Shown here in pieces: positions 23,328 through 33,426 of a stretch of 64,000 nucleotides of DNA. Position 1 is the first letter of the stretch; every line of letters starts with the position of its first letter. Source of the DNA: Chaetoceros tenuissimus (Eukaryota; Bacillariophyta; Thalassiosirophyceae; Chaetocerotales; Chaetocerotaceae); the NCBI GenBank assembly GCA_021927905.1, contig BLLK01000047.1, positions 1,860,001 through 1,924,000 of the forward strand, in the 5' to 3' direction. A program made the position numbers and the translations under genes. A model generated the notes under the pieces. That model saw only the letters and a list, made by a program, of their open reading frames with translations. It was not told the origin of the DNA and searched no databases.

Positions 23328-23635
23328 TTTGATGATAGGTAGGTTTCGTTTGTGCAGTTGCTTTGATTATGGCAAGAAGAGAGTGCGAAGATGGCTCTCT
23401 TCAAGTGTGTTGGAAACCAGATCAAAAGAGACTAAAAATCTCATCGGTTTTAAAGGCCTAATTCATTCTGGCGCAGGGGGGTCAAAAATAATTCCCACCC
23501 CCATAATTGATTCTATGATTATTGAATTTTGCTTCTTTGCACCTACTTTATGGTATCGATGCTCAAACGTTCTAATAATAAGTTCAAGTAGATATATAAT
23601 TAAGATTACAACAACGTTATTTTTTAATCAGTCAT

Positions 23636-25225
23636 CTACTTTGAAAATGATGCTTCATAGTCGCTCAATAAACTAGGTCGAGCTTTGATGCAATCAAAAA
23701 TCGCATTAGGTAACACCTTCACTTTTTTGGATTGTGTAAATTTCCGATGTGGACTTCCATGTTGTTTGATTACCTTTGGAACTTTTACTTCCTTAGATTG
23801 CGCCAACAAACTGAGAATGTTTGGGTATAGTTTCATGTCAAAGTCTTTTGCTTCTAGCGCAGCTGGGAATGCATCAATCAAAATTTGAAGTCCATCTTCC
23901 ATAGTTCGCTGTTTAGCATCAATAGCCATAATCAATGGTAGTTTACCTTTTGTACCATGTGGTATACGAATGGCTTCAGGATACTTATCAAGGAGTAGAC
24001 GTATGACCTTTGCAAAAGGTGATTTTGTCAGTGTAGACGCAGACAAGTTGGATAGGTTTGATACAAGACTATCTTCATCTGAAAAAGTGTGACTTGAAAC
24101 AAATCCAGAGGATACAGCCGCGATATGCAAAGGAAGGTTTCCATCCGCATCCATCTCGCGAACTTGGTTTGGGTAAACTGATATCGCTAAACGAATCATT
24201 TCCAATGGACATCCATAGCCAGTTAAAGCAACACTTGAATGAACGAGACGAAAATCACTCTCCACTATATCATCATCTTCGTCATCTTTTTCATAATCAT
24301 TGCTCTGATGACGCTGTGCGGCCCATCTTGCAGCTTCTTGAGCAATTACGTCTACGCCATGATTGAATTCTCCTTCCTTAAGAAATTCAAAGGAGTCAGT
24401 ACTCTCTTTCTTGCTTTCTGCCATTAGACAAACTAATAGTCTAGCTTTCAACCATAAACCTCCTAGCTCATCTTGGATTGTTCTAGCAGCTGACAATGGT
24501 GAAGGTGCCGTTCGTTCTAAGGATCGAATGACGTATTTTACCCTTTCCCTGTATCGCTTGAACAACAAAGACAATGGAGAATTGCCTTTTCGATCTTGAA
24601 GAGTAAAAGCATTCTTTTCCTCCACGGCTTCCTCTACCCAACTGATATCATCATTTATCATCTCATCATCCAAAACATCTGCGCTTCCACCATCATACTG
24701 AAGAACTGTATCTTTTACTTTTCTTGAGGAACAAGCTTTGATGGTTGCTTGTAACAATACTCGAAAAGCATCAAAGCCTAATCCGCGAAAGCTTGAACAA
24801 GCATAATGAAGAGGAGTTCTCTCCATATTTGTAAGCGATAGTGTCAAGACTACCTGACCATCTAAAGAATATTTCTCATCTACCATAGTGGAAATAACAT
24901 CAATGGAGCATCTTTGTGATGCAGCAACATGTAAGGGAGTAGCACCCTCTTTATTCTTTTCGTAGCAAATTGGCATTAGTGACTCCACTACTTGAACTGG
25001 AGGATCAAGTCTACACGCAAAATGTAAAGGTGTGTCACCACTAGAGTCCTCTACAGAATACATCTCGTGTGGATGTGTCTGTATTCTCCTCAGTGCTGCT
25101 TGCCAGTTTCTACCTATGATGTTATAGAAAAGAACAGGCAAATTTGGTCTTCTATACCTTCGTAGCCTATGAGGCACACTATGTGAAGTGTAGTTTCTTT
25201 GTAAGTCTGTGGAAAGTTGTCGCAT
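23636..25225 (-). CDS. Ankyrin-repeat protein
   Basis: 529 residues in a single exon. After a basic N-terminus, ankyrin repeats are visible: GDTPLHFACRLDPPVQVVES, GATPLHVAASQRCSIDVIST, RTPLHYACSS, then a long acidic central part and further repeats such as GNLPLHIAAVSSG and KLPLIMAIDAKQR. The repeat type (CPLEMIRLAISVYPNQVRE, LLDKYPEAIRIPHG) is the 'YP-AL' variant widespread in diatom proteomes. There is no catalytic domain or signal peptide. It is probably a cytosolic or nuclear scaffold; the partner is unknown. Confidence 0.85.
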   Translation of the reverse strand: MRQLSTDLQRNYTSHSVPHRLRRYRRPNLPVLFYNIIGRNWQAALRRIQTHPHEMYSVEDSSGDTPLHFACRLDPPVQVVESLMPICYEKNKEGATPLHVAASQRCSIDVISTMVDEKYSLDGQVVLTLSLTNMERTPLHYACSSFRGLGFDAFRVLLQATIKACSSRKVKDTVLQYDGGSADVLDDEMINDDISWVEEAVEEKNAFTLQDRKGNSPLSLLFKRYRERVKYVIRSLERTAPSPLSAARTIQDELGGLWLKARLLVCLMAESKKESTDSFEFLKEGEFNHGVDVIAQEAARWAAQRHQSNDYEKDDEDDDIVESDFRLVHSSVALTGYGCPLEMIRLAISVYPNQVREMDADGNLPLHIAAVSSGFVSSHTFSDEDSLVSNLSNLSASTLTKSPFAKVIRLLLDKYPEAIRIPHGTKGKLPLIMAIDAKQRTMEDGLQILIDAFPAALEAKDFDMKLYPNILSLLAQSKEVKVPKVIKQHGSPHRKFTQSKKVKVLPNAIFDCIKARPSLLSDYEASFSK

Positions 25226-25727
25226 TATTTATAAATGTGTAGATATGAATAGAATGAAGGATCTAATGAAATCGGCGATTTTTCCGTCCGAAGAACTATT
25301 CACTGTTGTTCTTTGAGAAGAGTTGCTTTGTAGTAACAGAGAGCAGAATTTAGACTACAGCCAAGTTACTATTTTACAACCTCTTCCAGAAACGAACTGG
25401 CTTGCAAACTAATTTGGTTTCTAGATATATCTTTTATTTTGTAAATGGTTTGGATTCGATTCAAATACAAAGAGTAATAGCTTAAAGTAATATGCGTTGA
25501 AATACCGTGATGAAAGGAGTGTCAGGGTTTGATGAGAATTCTGTAAAAAATGGCGCGCTACCAATGTCTTTGGACGATCGCTAAACAGAAGACAGGCAAA
25601 TCTTTTTCCTTTTTCTAATGAAGGCTAGATACTGGCTTGGCTTCTTACTTCACGAACTATTTAAAAAGAACAATCTGTTTCTTGATTCAAATCGGACAAT
25701 TCATTCTACCACGTCTTGAATGCTCTT
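25226..25727. other. Divergent promoter region ankyrin / Nudix
   Basis: 502 bases between genes transcribed away from each other. No repeat or RNA gene seen. Confidence 0.4.
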
Positions 25728-26480
25728 ATGCATATACATTTTGCTGTAACTGCATATTCTTTAGTTTTTACTCCTACAAAGCCACTACATTTATACATGG
25801 GTAATAACAAAAGTACCAATCACAATTTGAAACAAACAAAAGAAACAATGTCTGACAAAGATTCATCATCTCCAAGAAAAGAACCAACTATTGACTCCAT
25901 TGTGAATGTTGGGAAGACTAGATTCCTAGCTCTCAATACTTTGGAATATACAGATGCTAAGGGTGTCAAGAGAAAGTGGGATTGTGCGAGCCGAACTACA
26001 AAGCAATCTATGGATAAGGCCGATGCAGTTGTAATCATTCCAATTCTTCGCTCGTCAAAGAGTGATACCCTAGAAACTATCCTTGTTCAGCAGTTTCGTC
26101 CACCTATGAGAAGGGTGACATTGGAATTCCCAGCAGGATTGATTGATGAGGGCGAGACCCCAGTTGATGCTGCTCTTAGAGAATTGAAAGAGGAAACAGG
26201 ATACGTTGGTATTCCAGACGAAGAATTTCAGTCAATGCTTTTGTGCATGTCTCCCGGACTATGTGATGAGAGTATCAATATGATTGTCGTAAATATTGAT
26301 TTAGATCAAAAAGAGAACCAAAATCCAACTCAAATGCTAGATGAAGGTGAAGATATTCTCTTGAAAAGGGTTGATCTATTTGATGGACTAAAAGAAGCCA
26401 TGAAAGACGAAAAGCAAATGCCTGTTTCTATGTTGTACAGTTTTGTACTTGGTTTAGAACTAGGTCGTAAATTGAAGTAA
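25728..26480 (+). CDS. Nudix hydrolase, ADP-ribose pyrophosphatase type
   Basis: About 250 residues from the ATG at 25728; in-frame ATGs at 25797 and 25848 would give shorter forms. The Nudix box lies at about residues 137-159: GLIDEGETPVDAALRELKEE followed by TGYVG, matching GX5EX7REUXEEXGU in full. Upstream, VVIIPILRS and VQQFRPPMRRVTLEFPAG are typical of the NUDT5/ADPRase subgroup, which hydrolyses ADP-ribose to AMP and ribose 5-phosphate. The N-terminal 45 residues are weakly hydrophobic then polar and may be a targeting extension absent from the form starting at MSDKD. Substrate is inferred from subgroup likeness. Confidence 0.88.
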   Translation: MHIHFAVTAYSLVFTPTKPLHLYMGNNKSTNHNLKQTKETMSDKDSSSPRKEPTIDSIVNVGKTRFLALNTLEYTDAKGVKRKWDCASRTTKQSMDKADAVVIIPILRSSKSDTLETILVQQFRPPMRRVTLEFPAGLIDEGETPVDAALRELKEETGYVGIPDEEFQSMLLCMSPGLCDESINMIVVNIDLDQKENQNPTQMLDEGEDILLKRVDLFDGLKEAMKDEKQMPVSMLYSFVLGLELGRKLK

Positions 26481-26606
26481 TAGTTGTTCGTGAACGTTGT
26501 AAGGATGAGGATGATTAAGCACTGGAGGATTGTTTTCATCTGACAAAAATAATTGTTGACTTTTTATAGTTTTTATAACAACAAAATGAAATTATTGCCA
26601 TTGTAA

Positions 26607-27733
26607 TTATAATTGTGAAAGCTTATCCCATGCTACCTGACCTATCGCTGCATCTTGGGCCCCTTCGAATATACAAAATGAGAAATTAGTTTTGATTGAT
26701 AATGTGAGAAAATGACATAGCAACATGAACACTTACCGGTGCCGGTCAAATCTACGACAATAATTTCATGTCCTTCTCTTCCTGGAACATCTCCATTAAC
26801 AACTTGTCCAAGCTCTGCATATACATCACTTTCAGACATTACTCCAGCTTGCAATGCTCCACGTAATTCTCCAACCTTTGATGTTTGCTTGGTGAGATCA
26901 GAAATGTATTTAGATGCAACAAGTACATCATTAGGGATTTCTTGCTTGGTAGGCTGGTCAGAACCTGATGCAATAATTGTAACTCCAGTGTCCTTTAACC
27001 ACTCCTTTTCTAAAACAGTTGATGATCCAGGTGTCTGTGTGAAAATCACATCGGAAATATTACAAAGTTTTTCTGCAGAGGATGCAACTTCAAAAGGCAT
27101 ACCAAGTTCCTCCCCCATTTCTTTTGCAAAATCTTCAGCCATAGCATGGTCCAAAGCATATGCTACTCCTTTAAATGGTCGGACTGCAGCTGCTGCTCTT
27201 GCCATATTTCTTGCAATTGCACCAGTTCCAATAAACCCTACAGTATCTTGCTCTGGAGTTGAGCAATGTTTCATTGCCACAGCTCCAGCTGCTCCAGTTC
27301 GAAGGTCAGTCATAAAACGATTCTCTTGGAAAACACCAAGAGGGGCACCTGTGGCAGCATTCACAACAATGAAGATACCAGACCCTGGTGGTAGACCCTT
27401 CTCAGAGTTCTTGTAGAATGAAACGCAGGCAAGCTTGACTGTGAAAGTAGGTGTGCTATCAACATATCCACCCTTGATATGACAATCTCCAGGTCCTGCA
27501 ACGGAAGACTCGTGAATACCAATATGCATAGGCATAGGAACTTCTACATTTCCCTTTGCAAGTGCTGCAAATGCCTCCTCTACACTACTGATCGCATCAT
27601 TCACAGTGAGATTTTTAGTAACAGTATCATAATCAAACAACCGTGGAGGTGGGAAACCAGTGGTGGCAAGACTTCGGCTTCCAATTTTCGAAGTAGTGCG
27701 GCGTAGAGCGGTTCTAGCGAGAGACGAAAGCAT
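26607..27733 (-). CDS. Ornithine cyclodeaminase / mu-crystallin family protein
   Basis: Exon 1 is 27733-26737 and exon 2 is 26662-26607; they join as TGTG-AQDAAIGQVAWDKL, giving 350 residues. Family signs are the basic substrate-handling segment, GSGIFIVVNAATGAPLGVFQ, the conserved MTDLRTGAAGAVAMKH, and the Rossmann NAD(P) motif GFIGTGAIARNMARA. Members catalyse NAD(P)-linked cyclodeamination of ornithine or reduction of cyclic ketimines; the substrate is not decidable here. The N-terminus MLSSLARTALRRTTSKIGSR is Arg/Ser-rich and amphipathic, so mitochondrial import is likely. It converges with the Nudix gene with about 125 bases between stops. Confidence 0.9.
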
Positions 27734-28055
27734 GTTGTTTATTTATTAGTTAAATACAAAATATGAACATGTGGTCGTGGTGTAGTTACTACTAACTTCA
27801 ACTACTAGGTACCTTACCTTAACTTCTGTCAACAAAAATGAAGCAGTGAATGGGATGGAAAAGATACTTTTGATGACGTCATCATTAGTTGGCTATATCT
27901 CTATAGTATGAGTTGGACGGACGACGGCGACGGACGACGTCGACTGTGGATGGGAGATGAAGAGATCAGTGGATTCTTGGATCTTTGATCTTTTTTCCAT
28001 GATCATATCTATCTTTGACATAAATCATCAATAACTGCGGTTCTTGTACATTACA

Positions 28056-30158
28056 ATGCGTATTGCTCGGGTCCACATACTCTCATTATTCTCTCTGCTC
28101 AAAAGATCCAACGCATTTGTTCAAGTCATGGCTCATTCCACCAATACCAAAGCTTCGACTCATCTTTCAGCCAAAGAGCGTCCATATGGATCATGGGAAT
28201 CACCAATCACTTCAAAAAGTATCACTGCTGGCTCTGTTGCCATTGGAAATCTTAATGTTGTTGATGGTCAAGTTTTCTGGACAGAAGGAAGACCGAAAGA
28301 GGGTGGAAGAACTGTTCTATGCAAATATGCTCCTGACGCTGAAGAAAAGAGTGATCGCAATGCAATAGATGTTACACCTGAAGGATCAAATATCAGGACT
28401 CTTGTCCATGAATATGGAGGTGGAGCTCTGTGCTTTGGAAAAACATCAAATGAACTGATCTGGAGTGAATTTGAAGGACAAAATCTTTGTACCCTTGGGG
28501 GTGATGGAAAGGTCCAATCAATAACAATGGGAGATAAACGATTTCGCTATGCTGATGGAAAATTCTCTGATGATGCCCAGACTTTTTATTGTGTTCGTGA
28601 AGATCATGAAAAGCCTGCACCTAAAGATGTCGTGAACGAGATTGCCGCGGTGAATGTAGAGAATGGTGAAATGAAAGTAATTGCCTCAGGAAGAGATTTT
28701 TATGCTGCACCTAGACTCTCTCCAGATCAAACAAAATTGGCTTATGTCACATGGAATCACCCTAATATGCCATGGGATGCTACTGAGTTGCGCATTGTTA
28801 CATTAGATGAGAACAGTTCTGTAGACACAGATGAACATGAACTCATTGCTGGACAAGATGGTGATACGTCTATCCTTCAGTCTTTATGGCATCCAATCAA
28901 CGGTCATTTGTATTATATTTCAGATGAAAGTGGTTTCTACAATATCTATCGTGCAGGCTTGAAAGAAAGTATTCTTCCACTTGATACAGATTTTGGTGGA
29001 GCGGCACCAGGTTGGCAATTTGGATCACAAGGATTTAATTTCTTAGATGATGGCCGTCTTGTGGCGACATATCAAAAGGATGGAAAATCAGTTGTCGTAG
29101 TTGCAACTTTGAATGATGACGGATCAATAGAAGAAAAGGATGAGTTTGATATGGATTCTGGTTTACCTATGAAAGTTGGTGGAGTGCTTGGAGGTGGTTC
29201 TAGCGCACCAAATGATTTGTACTTTATTGGAGGAAGTCCATCTACACCAACAAGTGTATACAAATGGGATATGGCTTCTAAGAAACAGGCAGAAGTACTG
29301 GCGTGTTCTTCTTCTTTATCTTTCCCTGATGAAGTTATTTCAATTCCGCAGCAGATTGAGTTTCCAACAACGCTTGGAACTGCATTTGGATACTTTTATC
29401 CCCCAAAGAATGATGAGTACATTTGTTCAACGTCAACACCTCCACTTTTGGTAAAAGCCCATGGAGGCCCTACGGCCTGCACTTCAACGGCATTCAATGC
29501 CGGAATTCAATTCTGGACATCTCGCGGCTTTGCCGTGCTTGATGTGGACTATGGTGGATCGACCGGATATGGACGTGAATACCGCCGAAGGCTAAGGAAG
29601 TCTTGGGGCATTGTGGATATTGATGATGTTTGCAACGGTGCTAAATATCTTGTTGAAGAAGGAAAGGCGGATAAGGACAGACTCTGTATTGATGGTGGAA
29701 GCGCAGGTGGTTATACAACTCTTGGAGCTCTCGCTTTCCGTAACACTTTCAAGGCGGGAACATCGCTTTATGGTATTGGAGACTTAACTGCCTTGGCTGG
29801 GGATACGCATAAATTTGAGTCTAGATATCTTGATGGATTGGTTGGACGTTATCCCGAGGACGAGGAAATATACAAACAGAGGTCTCCAATCGAAAGTGTT
29901 GATACATTAGCATGTCCCATTCTACTTCTTCAAGGCGCTGAAGACAAAGTTGTGCCTCCTAACCAAGCAAAAATGATGCACGATGTATTGCTGAAGAAGA
30001 AAATACCTACTTGCTTGAAGATCTATGAGAAAGAGCAACATGGCTTTCGAAAGGCAGAAAACATAGAAGATGCACTTGACTCGGAACTAGCTTTCTATGG
30101 TAGAGTTTTCAACATTGATGTTCCAAATGCTATTGAATTAGATATTGATAACATGTAA
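28056..30158 (+). CDS. Prolyl-oligopeptidase-family (S9) serine peptidase
   Basis: About 700 residues from the ATG at 28056, single exon. The N-terminal beta-propeller (about residues 50-400; blades with LSPDQTKLAYVTWN, YYISDESGFYNIYRAG) is followed by an alpha/beta-hydrolase domain. The nucleophile Ser549 lies in DGGSAGGYT, the acid in LLLQGAEDKVVPPNQAKMMH and the base in EKEQHGF. The GGPTACTSTAF and DVDYGGSTGYGREYRRRL segments match the acylaminoacyl-peptidase/dipeptidyl-peptidase side of S9. The start MRIARVHILSLFSLLKRSNAF resembles a signal peptide with an AF site, so plastid targeting is possible but less sure than for FtsZ. The catalytic triad is intact. Confidence 0.9.
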   Translation: MRIARVHILSLFSLLKRSNAFVQVMAHSTNTKASTHLSAKERPYGSWESPITSKSITAGSVAIGNLNVVDGQVFWTEGRPKEGGRTVLCKYAPDAEEKSDRNAIDVTPEGSNIRTLVHEYGGGALCFGKTSNELIWSEFEGQNLCTLGGDGKVQSITMGDKRFRYADGKFSDDAQTFYCVREDHEKPAPKDVVNEIAAVNVENGEMKVIASGRDFYAAPRLSPDQTKLAYVTWNHPNMPWDATELRIVTLDENSSVDTDEHELIAGQDGDTSILQSLWHPINGHLYYISDESGFYNIYRAGLKESILPLDTDFGGAAPGWQFGSQGFNFLDDGRLVATYQKDGKSVVVVATLNDDGSIEEKDEFDMDSGLPMKVGGVLGGGSSAPNDLYFIGGSPSTPTSVYKWDMASKKQAEVLACSSSLSFPDEVISIPQQIEFPTTLGTAFGYFYPPKNDEYICSTSTPPLLVKAHGGPTACTSTAFNAGIQFWTSRGFAVLDVDYGGSTGYGREYRRRLRKSWGIVDIDDVCNGAKYLVEEGKADKDRLCIDGGSAGGYTTLGALAFRNTFKAGTSLYGIGDLTALAGDTHKFESRYLDGLVGRYPEDEEIYKQRSPIESVDTLACPILLLQGAEDKVVPPNQAKMMHDVLLKKKIPTCLKIYEKEQHGFRKAENIEDALDSELAFYGRVFNIDVPNAIELDIDNM

Positions 30159-30356
30159 ATTGTGACGAAATTTATAACCGTTAAAAGATCCTGTATTTGA
30201 CACGTCGCAATTGAAAGACACCCTAATGCGCAGTGTGGTGAACAACGCGCAAAATAGAAGTCTTCTAAAAATTCTTTTTCAGAACACATATGAACATACC
30301 GTACCTTCATTGGCAGCTGGCAGAATCCTAAACCATTGGTTACTATAGAAGTTAGC

Positions 30357-31177
30357 ATGGCAGATCCTTACGCGATTGATAGTGATGAAGAAGTGGAAGA
30401 TCTTCTCGGACCAAAGGAGGACGTAAATCATATTCTGAATGCATTTCAACATGTAGGCAAAACGATTAGAGAAGGAGGATTCTGTTCTCCCAAAAAAGAT
30501 TCGTCTAAAGATGTTCAACCTACCATGAATGATACTGTTGTTGACTCTAGCGATGACTCTTCTCATGAGAGGGCCAACAAATCTGTTACTTTTGATGATA
30601 ACAGTAAGTTACGAATCTTCACTCAACATATGCATTTTCATCATATTGATATACTTACTTGGCTGAAATTCTTCCTGCCTTTTTACCTTACCATGAACAA
30701 ATATCTGAATGATGTTGATGTTTCATCCAAATATCAACACAATGCTGCCAATTGAATCATGCAGTCAAGGAGCAATTGATTGAGAATGATCTCACTATGG
30801 AAGAGGATGAAGACGGAGATGCAAAAGAGATACCAGAGCCGATAGATTTAAGTGAAAAAGAGGAGATCAAGCCCGACAAGAAAAAAGCAATGCCCATTAC
30901 CATTTTCATCATTGTGGCTTGTTTTATTTCCTTACTTTTCTCATTTGCATTCCCAAAACATTTTCAGTCATTTACAAGTGTTTTGAAGGAGCTTGAGGAT
31001 TCTGCCTTGATCAAGACGATTTTGCTGCTAATCGCTGTGCTATCAGCTAATGAAATGTTCTTGCCAACCAGTGAAATCGGCGGGATTGTGGAGATTCTTT
31101 GGGGTGGTTTTGTTCTTTCAGTTGTCATCACAGGCATGTATTTTACCTATGACTTGGAATGGTTGAAGGACGAATAA
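30357..31177 (+). CDS. Small membrane protein with acidic N-terminus, unknown
   Basis: Exons 30357-30603 and 30765-31177 give 219 residues. The first 130 residues are acidic and Ser-rich (DSDEEVEDLLGPKEDVNHIL, DSSDDSS), then hydrophobic segments follow: PITIFIIVACFISLLFSFAF, IKTILLLIAVLSANEMFL and EILWGGFVLSVVITGMYF. The C-terminus is EWLKDE. The topology suggests a tail-region membrane protein with a long cytosolic head. I do not recognise the family. Confidence 0.7.
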
Positions 31178-31264
31178 ATGTGTCGTGAATTGACCAATGC
31201 CGATGATGCATGTATAAGTAGAGTAGAAAAAGTATTAGAAGATAAGGAACGTGAATAGGCAGTA

Positions 31265-32248
31265 TTAGCTTGTACAGTAATTGGTTAAATCTAGTTTCTT
31301 AAATTCCGGTAATCTACAAACTGGACAGAGTGGAGTGTCAACGTGGTATTTTGAAAACTGTATAAAAGCATCAATGCATTGGGTACAAAACAAGTGAGAG
31401 CAGCTGAGTAGGCTGACTTTCCTCCCATGGAGCCCTGACAGACATATTGGACACGAAGGCAATGGATGCTGACTTTCAGTTTTTCTGTTTTCTTGGAACC
31501 TATTCAAAGCAGATTTCCTAACAATTTCCCAGCTGATTTCGGAGTCTGGGCAACAACTTTGTAAAATGCCCTTGTTGTATTGAATTGAATGTATCATTGA
31601 GCTCTTGATTTCTGCAATTTTTTTCTCCCTTACAGAGACTTCTTTTGTCATTTTGTTACTTATATCTGTAAGCAAATTTTTACAAGCTTTGTTTTGCCTG
31701 CACTCTAGCATACATTTAGCCCTTTCGTTAGAAGGATTCGACAAGCAATGGGTAAGAAGCAAATCTAGAAACAAACGTCGTGATTGGTATCCTCTAGTAA
31801 TTCTTTGAATATCAATGGCAGCACATATTTTTCGAGATGAAGAACCAGCATTTGTATTTTGCTTTTCATATTTCTCTTTTCGACAAAGAGGACAGAATCG
31901 AAATTTGAAGCTGATGAATGCCTCAAATGCTGAGATGCAAGAATCATGGAAAACGTGACCGCAACTAAGCAAGCACTGTTTCTTTTTGTCTCTGTTGTAA
32001 AATCCATGGCAGATCGCGCATTGTTGAGACAGACTTGGTCTATTTAGTGCAATATTCTCAACATCGAACCACTGTTGGCTCGTCATGATGTCATTTTTAT
32101 CATTGTGGATGTATTCATGAGCAGTGTGTTCAGATTTTTTTCTTATCCTGGACTTCTTTTTCGAAATATAATTGATGTTGTATTTTGCTGCGAGAATTCC
32201 CTGAAGATTTGATGATATTGCCCTTGATGATCCCTTACTCTTTTTCAT
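31265..32248 (-). CDS. RING-IQ-RING protein (RNF32-like architecture)
   Basis: 327 residues in a single exon. The first RING finger runs from Cys77 to about Cys122 (CAICHGFYNRDKKKQC, LSCGHVFHDSC, CPLCRK). An IQ motif near residues 146-160 (IDIQRITRGYQSRRL) may bind calmodulin-like proteins. The second RING is Cys266-Cys311 (CPICLSGLHG, LSCSHLFCTQC, CPVCRL). The order RING, IQ, RING is that of RNF32. It is probably an E3 ubiquitin ligase; substrate unknown. The first 50 residues are strongly basic. Confidence 0.88.
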   Translation of the reverse strand: MKKSKGSSRAISSNLQGILAAKYNINYISKKKSRIRKKSEHTAHEYIHNDKNDIMTSQQWFDVENIALNRPSLSQQCAICHGFYNRDKKKQCLLSCGHVFHDSCISAFEAFISFKFRFCPLCRKEKYEKQNTNAGSSSRKICAAIDIQRITRGYQSRRLFLDLLLTHCLSNPSNERAKCMLECRQNKACKNLLTDISNKMTKEVSVREKKIAEIKSSMIHSIQYNKGILQSCCPDSEISWEIVRKSALNRFQENRKTESQHPLPSCPICLSGLHGRKVSLLSCSHLFCTQCIDAFIQFSKYHVDTPLCPVCRLPEFKKLDLTNYCTS

Positions 32249-32541
32249 GTGAGGACCAACGACCGGATAAGCAAGACGAAATGGAATAAAACTTCGTCTC
32301 CCTCCTCACAAGAGCATTTTCTTTGTCACAATCTATTTCCGTAAGTGCACTTGGTAATTGCCCATACTTTTTCCCCGAATTCTAAGCCAAAGACTGGGGT
32401 TTCTAATCTAATAAGTACATATTATAAAAAATTATCTAAAATTGAGCCAAAAATGTAAGACAAATACTGTCCTTGTCATACGTAGATCATGTTCATATAC
32501 AATATGAATATTATCGTAAAAAGAGAGACGCATAACAAACT

Positions 32542-33048
32542 TCATGACATCGCTCTGTTTACTTTTCTCTTTGCGCTTTCAGCTGCATCTTCAAGCTTCA
32601 TGAATGGAAGCATCATTTTAGTTCTTTCGCGACCTTTTCTGATTTTCTTCATTTCTTTCACCATGTAGTCCATTTCATCTTCTGTCACTCCATTTCGTTT
32701 TAGTAAATCTTTACGATAAGAGCTATGCATATGCATTTGGTACATCTTGCGTCTTTGCCCTCTACTTTCTTCGTAAATTTCAAGTGGAACCTCGCCTGCT
32801 TCGTCGTAATCCCAACCTAAACCTACTGGTGGTCCACGTCCGCCAGGATTGTCAGCTAGAGTAATGACATAGTCTCTAATTTCAACTTTTTGAAACTTCA
32901 CATGTACTGATTCTAGGTCAACATCATCGTCTACAAATTGATTCGTGGTCTCACTATCTGTGGATGCGTCGGTGGTAGATTCTGTTGAAGTTTCGAGAGC
33001 CTTCTTCAGGATTGACTTACGTCTGGGTGAGGAGTCTCCATTTGTCAT
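32542..33048 (-). CDS. Uncharacterised protein of the 'IR-Y / DNP / W-Y' family, copy 2
   Basis: 168 residues in a single exon. The core VHVKFQKVEIRDYVITLADN followed by PGGRGPPVGLGWDYDE matches the core of the protein at 20191-20919 residue by residue at the key positions (V-F-V-IR-Y, DNP, G-P, L-W-Y). It is followed by a charged helix with ESRGQRRKMYQMHM. The N-terminal 45 residues are Ser/Thr/Asp-rich. The two copies differ outside the core and in exon structure (here no intron), so this is not a recent duplication. Function unknown. Confidence 0.75.
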   Translation of the reverse strand: MTNGDSSPRRKSILKKALETSTESTTDASTDSETTNQFVDDDVDLESVHVKFQKVEIRDYVITLADNPGGRGPPVGLGWDYDEAGEVPLEIYEESRGQRRKMYQMHMHSSYRKDLLKRNGVTEDEMDYMVKEMKKIRKGRERTKMMLPFMKLEDAAESAKRKVNRAMS

Positions 33049-33426
33049 GACTGTGGTATGAATGTTCTTGCTTGTATAATTGTATCAAGTACTTGGGCTT
33101 ATGATGAGAACTGTTTTGATGGAGAAAACAAAGAAGAGCCTACGAGTAAGTCTTCCCTTCTAGTAGTATTTGTAGGGATCTGCAGGTGTTTTTGTTCAAA
33201 ATAGGAAGAAAGGAATGCATTCAACAGAGGAAAAAATTAATTCCGGAACTTTTTGGGAGGAAGAGTGAAGAACGAAGTGGACTGCATATGTTTGAACACG
33301 TCAGTATCACGGACAATTGTTTCTATGTACGATTGATAGATGACGTCATCCAAAAACGTCATGTCATCATGTCAATCCTGTTTTTCCTCATTTTTTGAAT
33401 TCTAGTTCTAGAGAAAACAAAAAACA

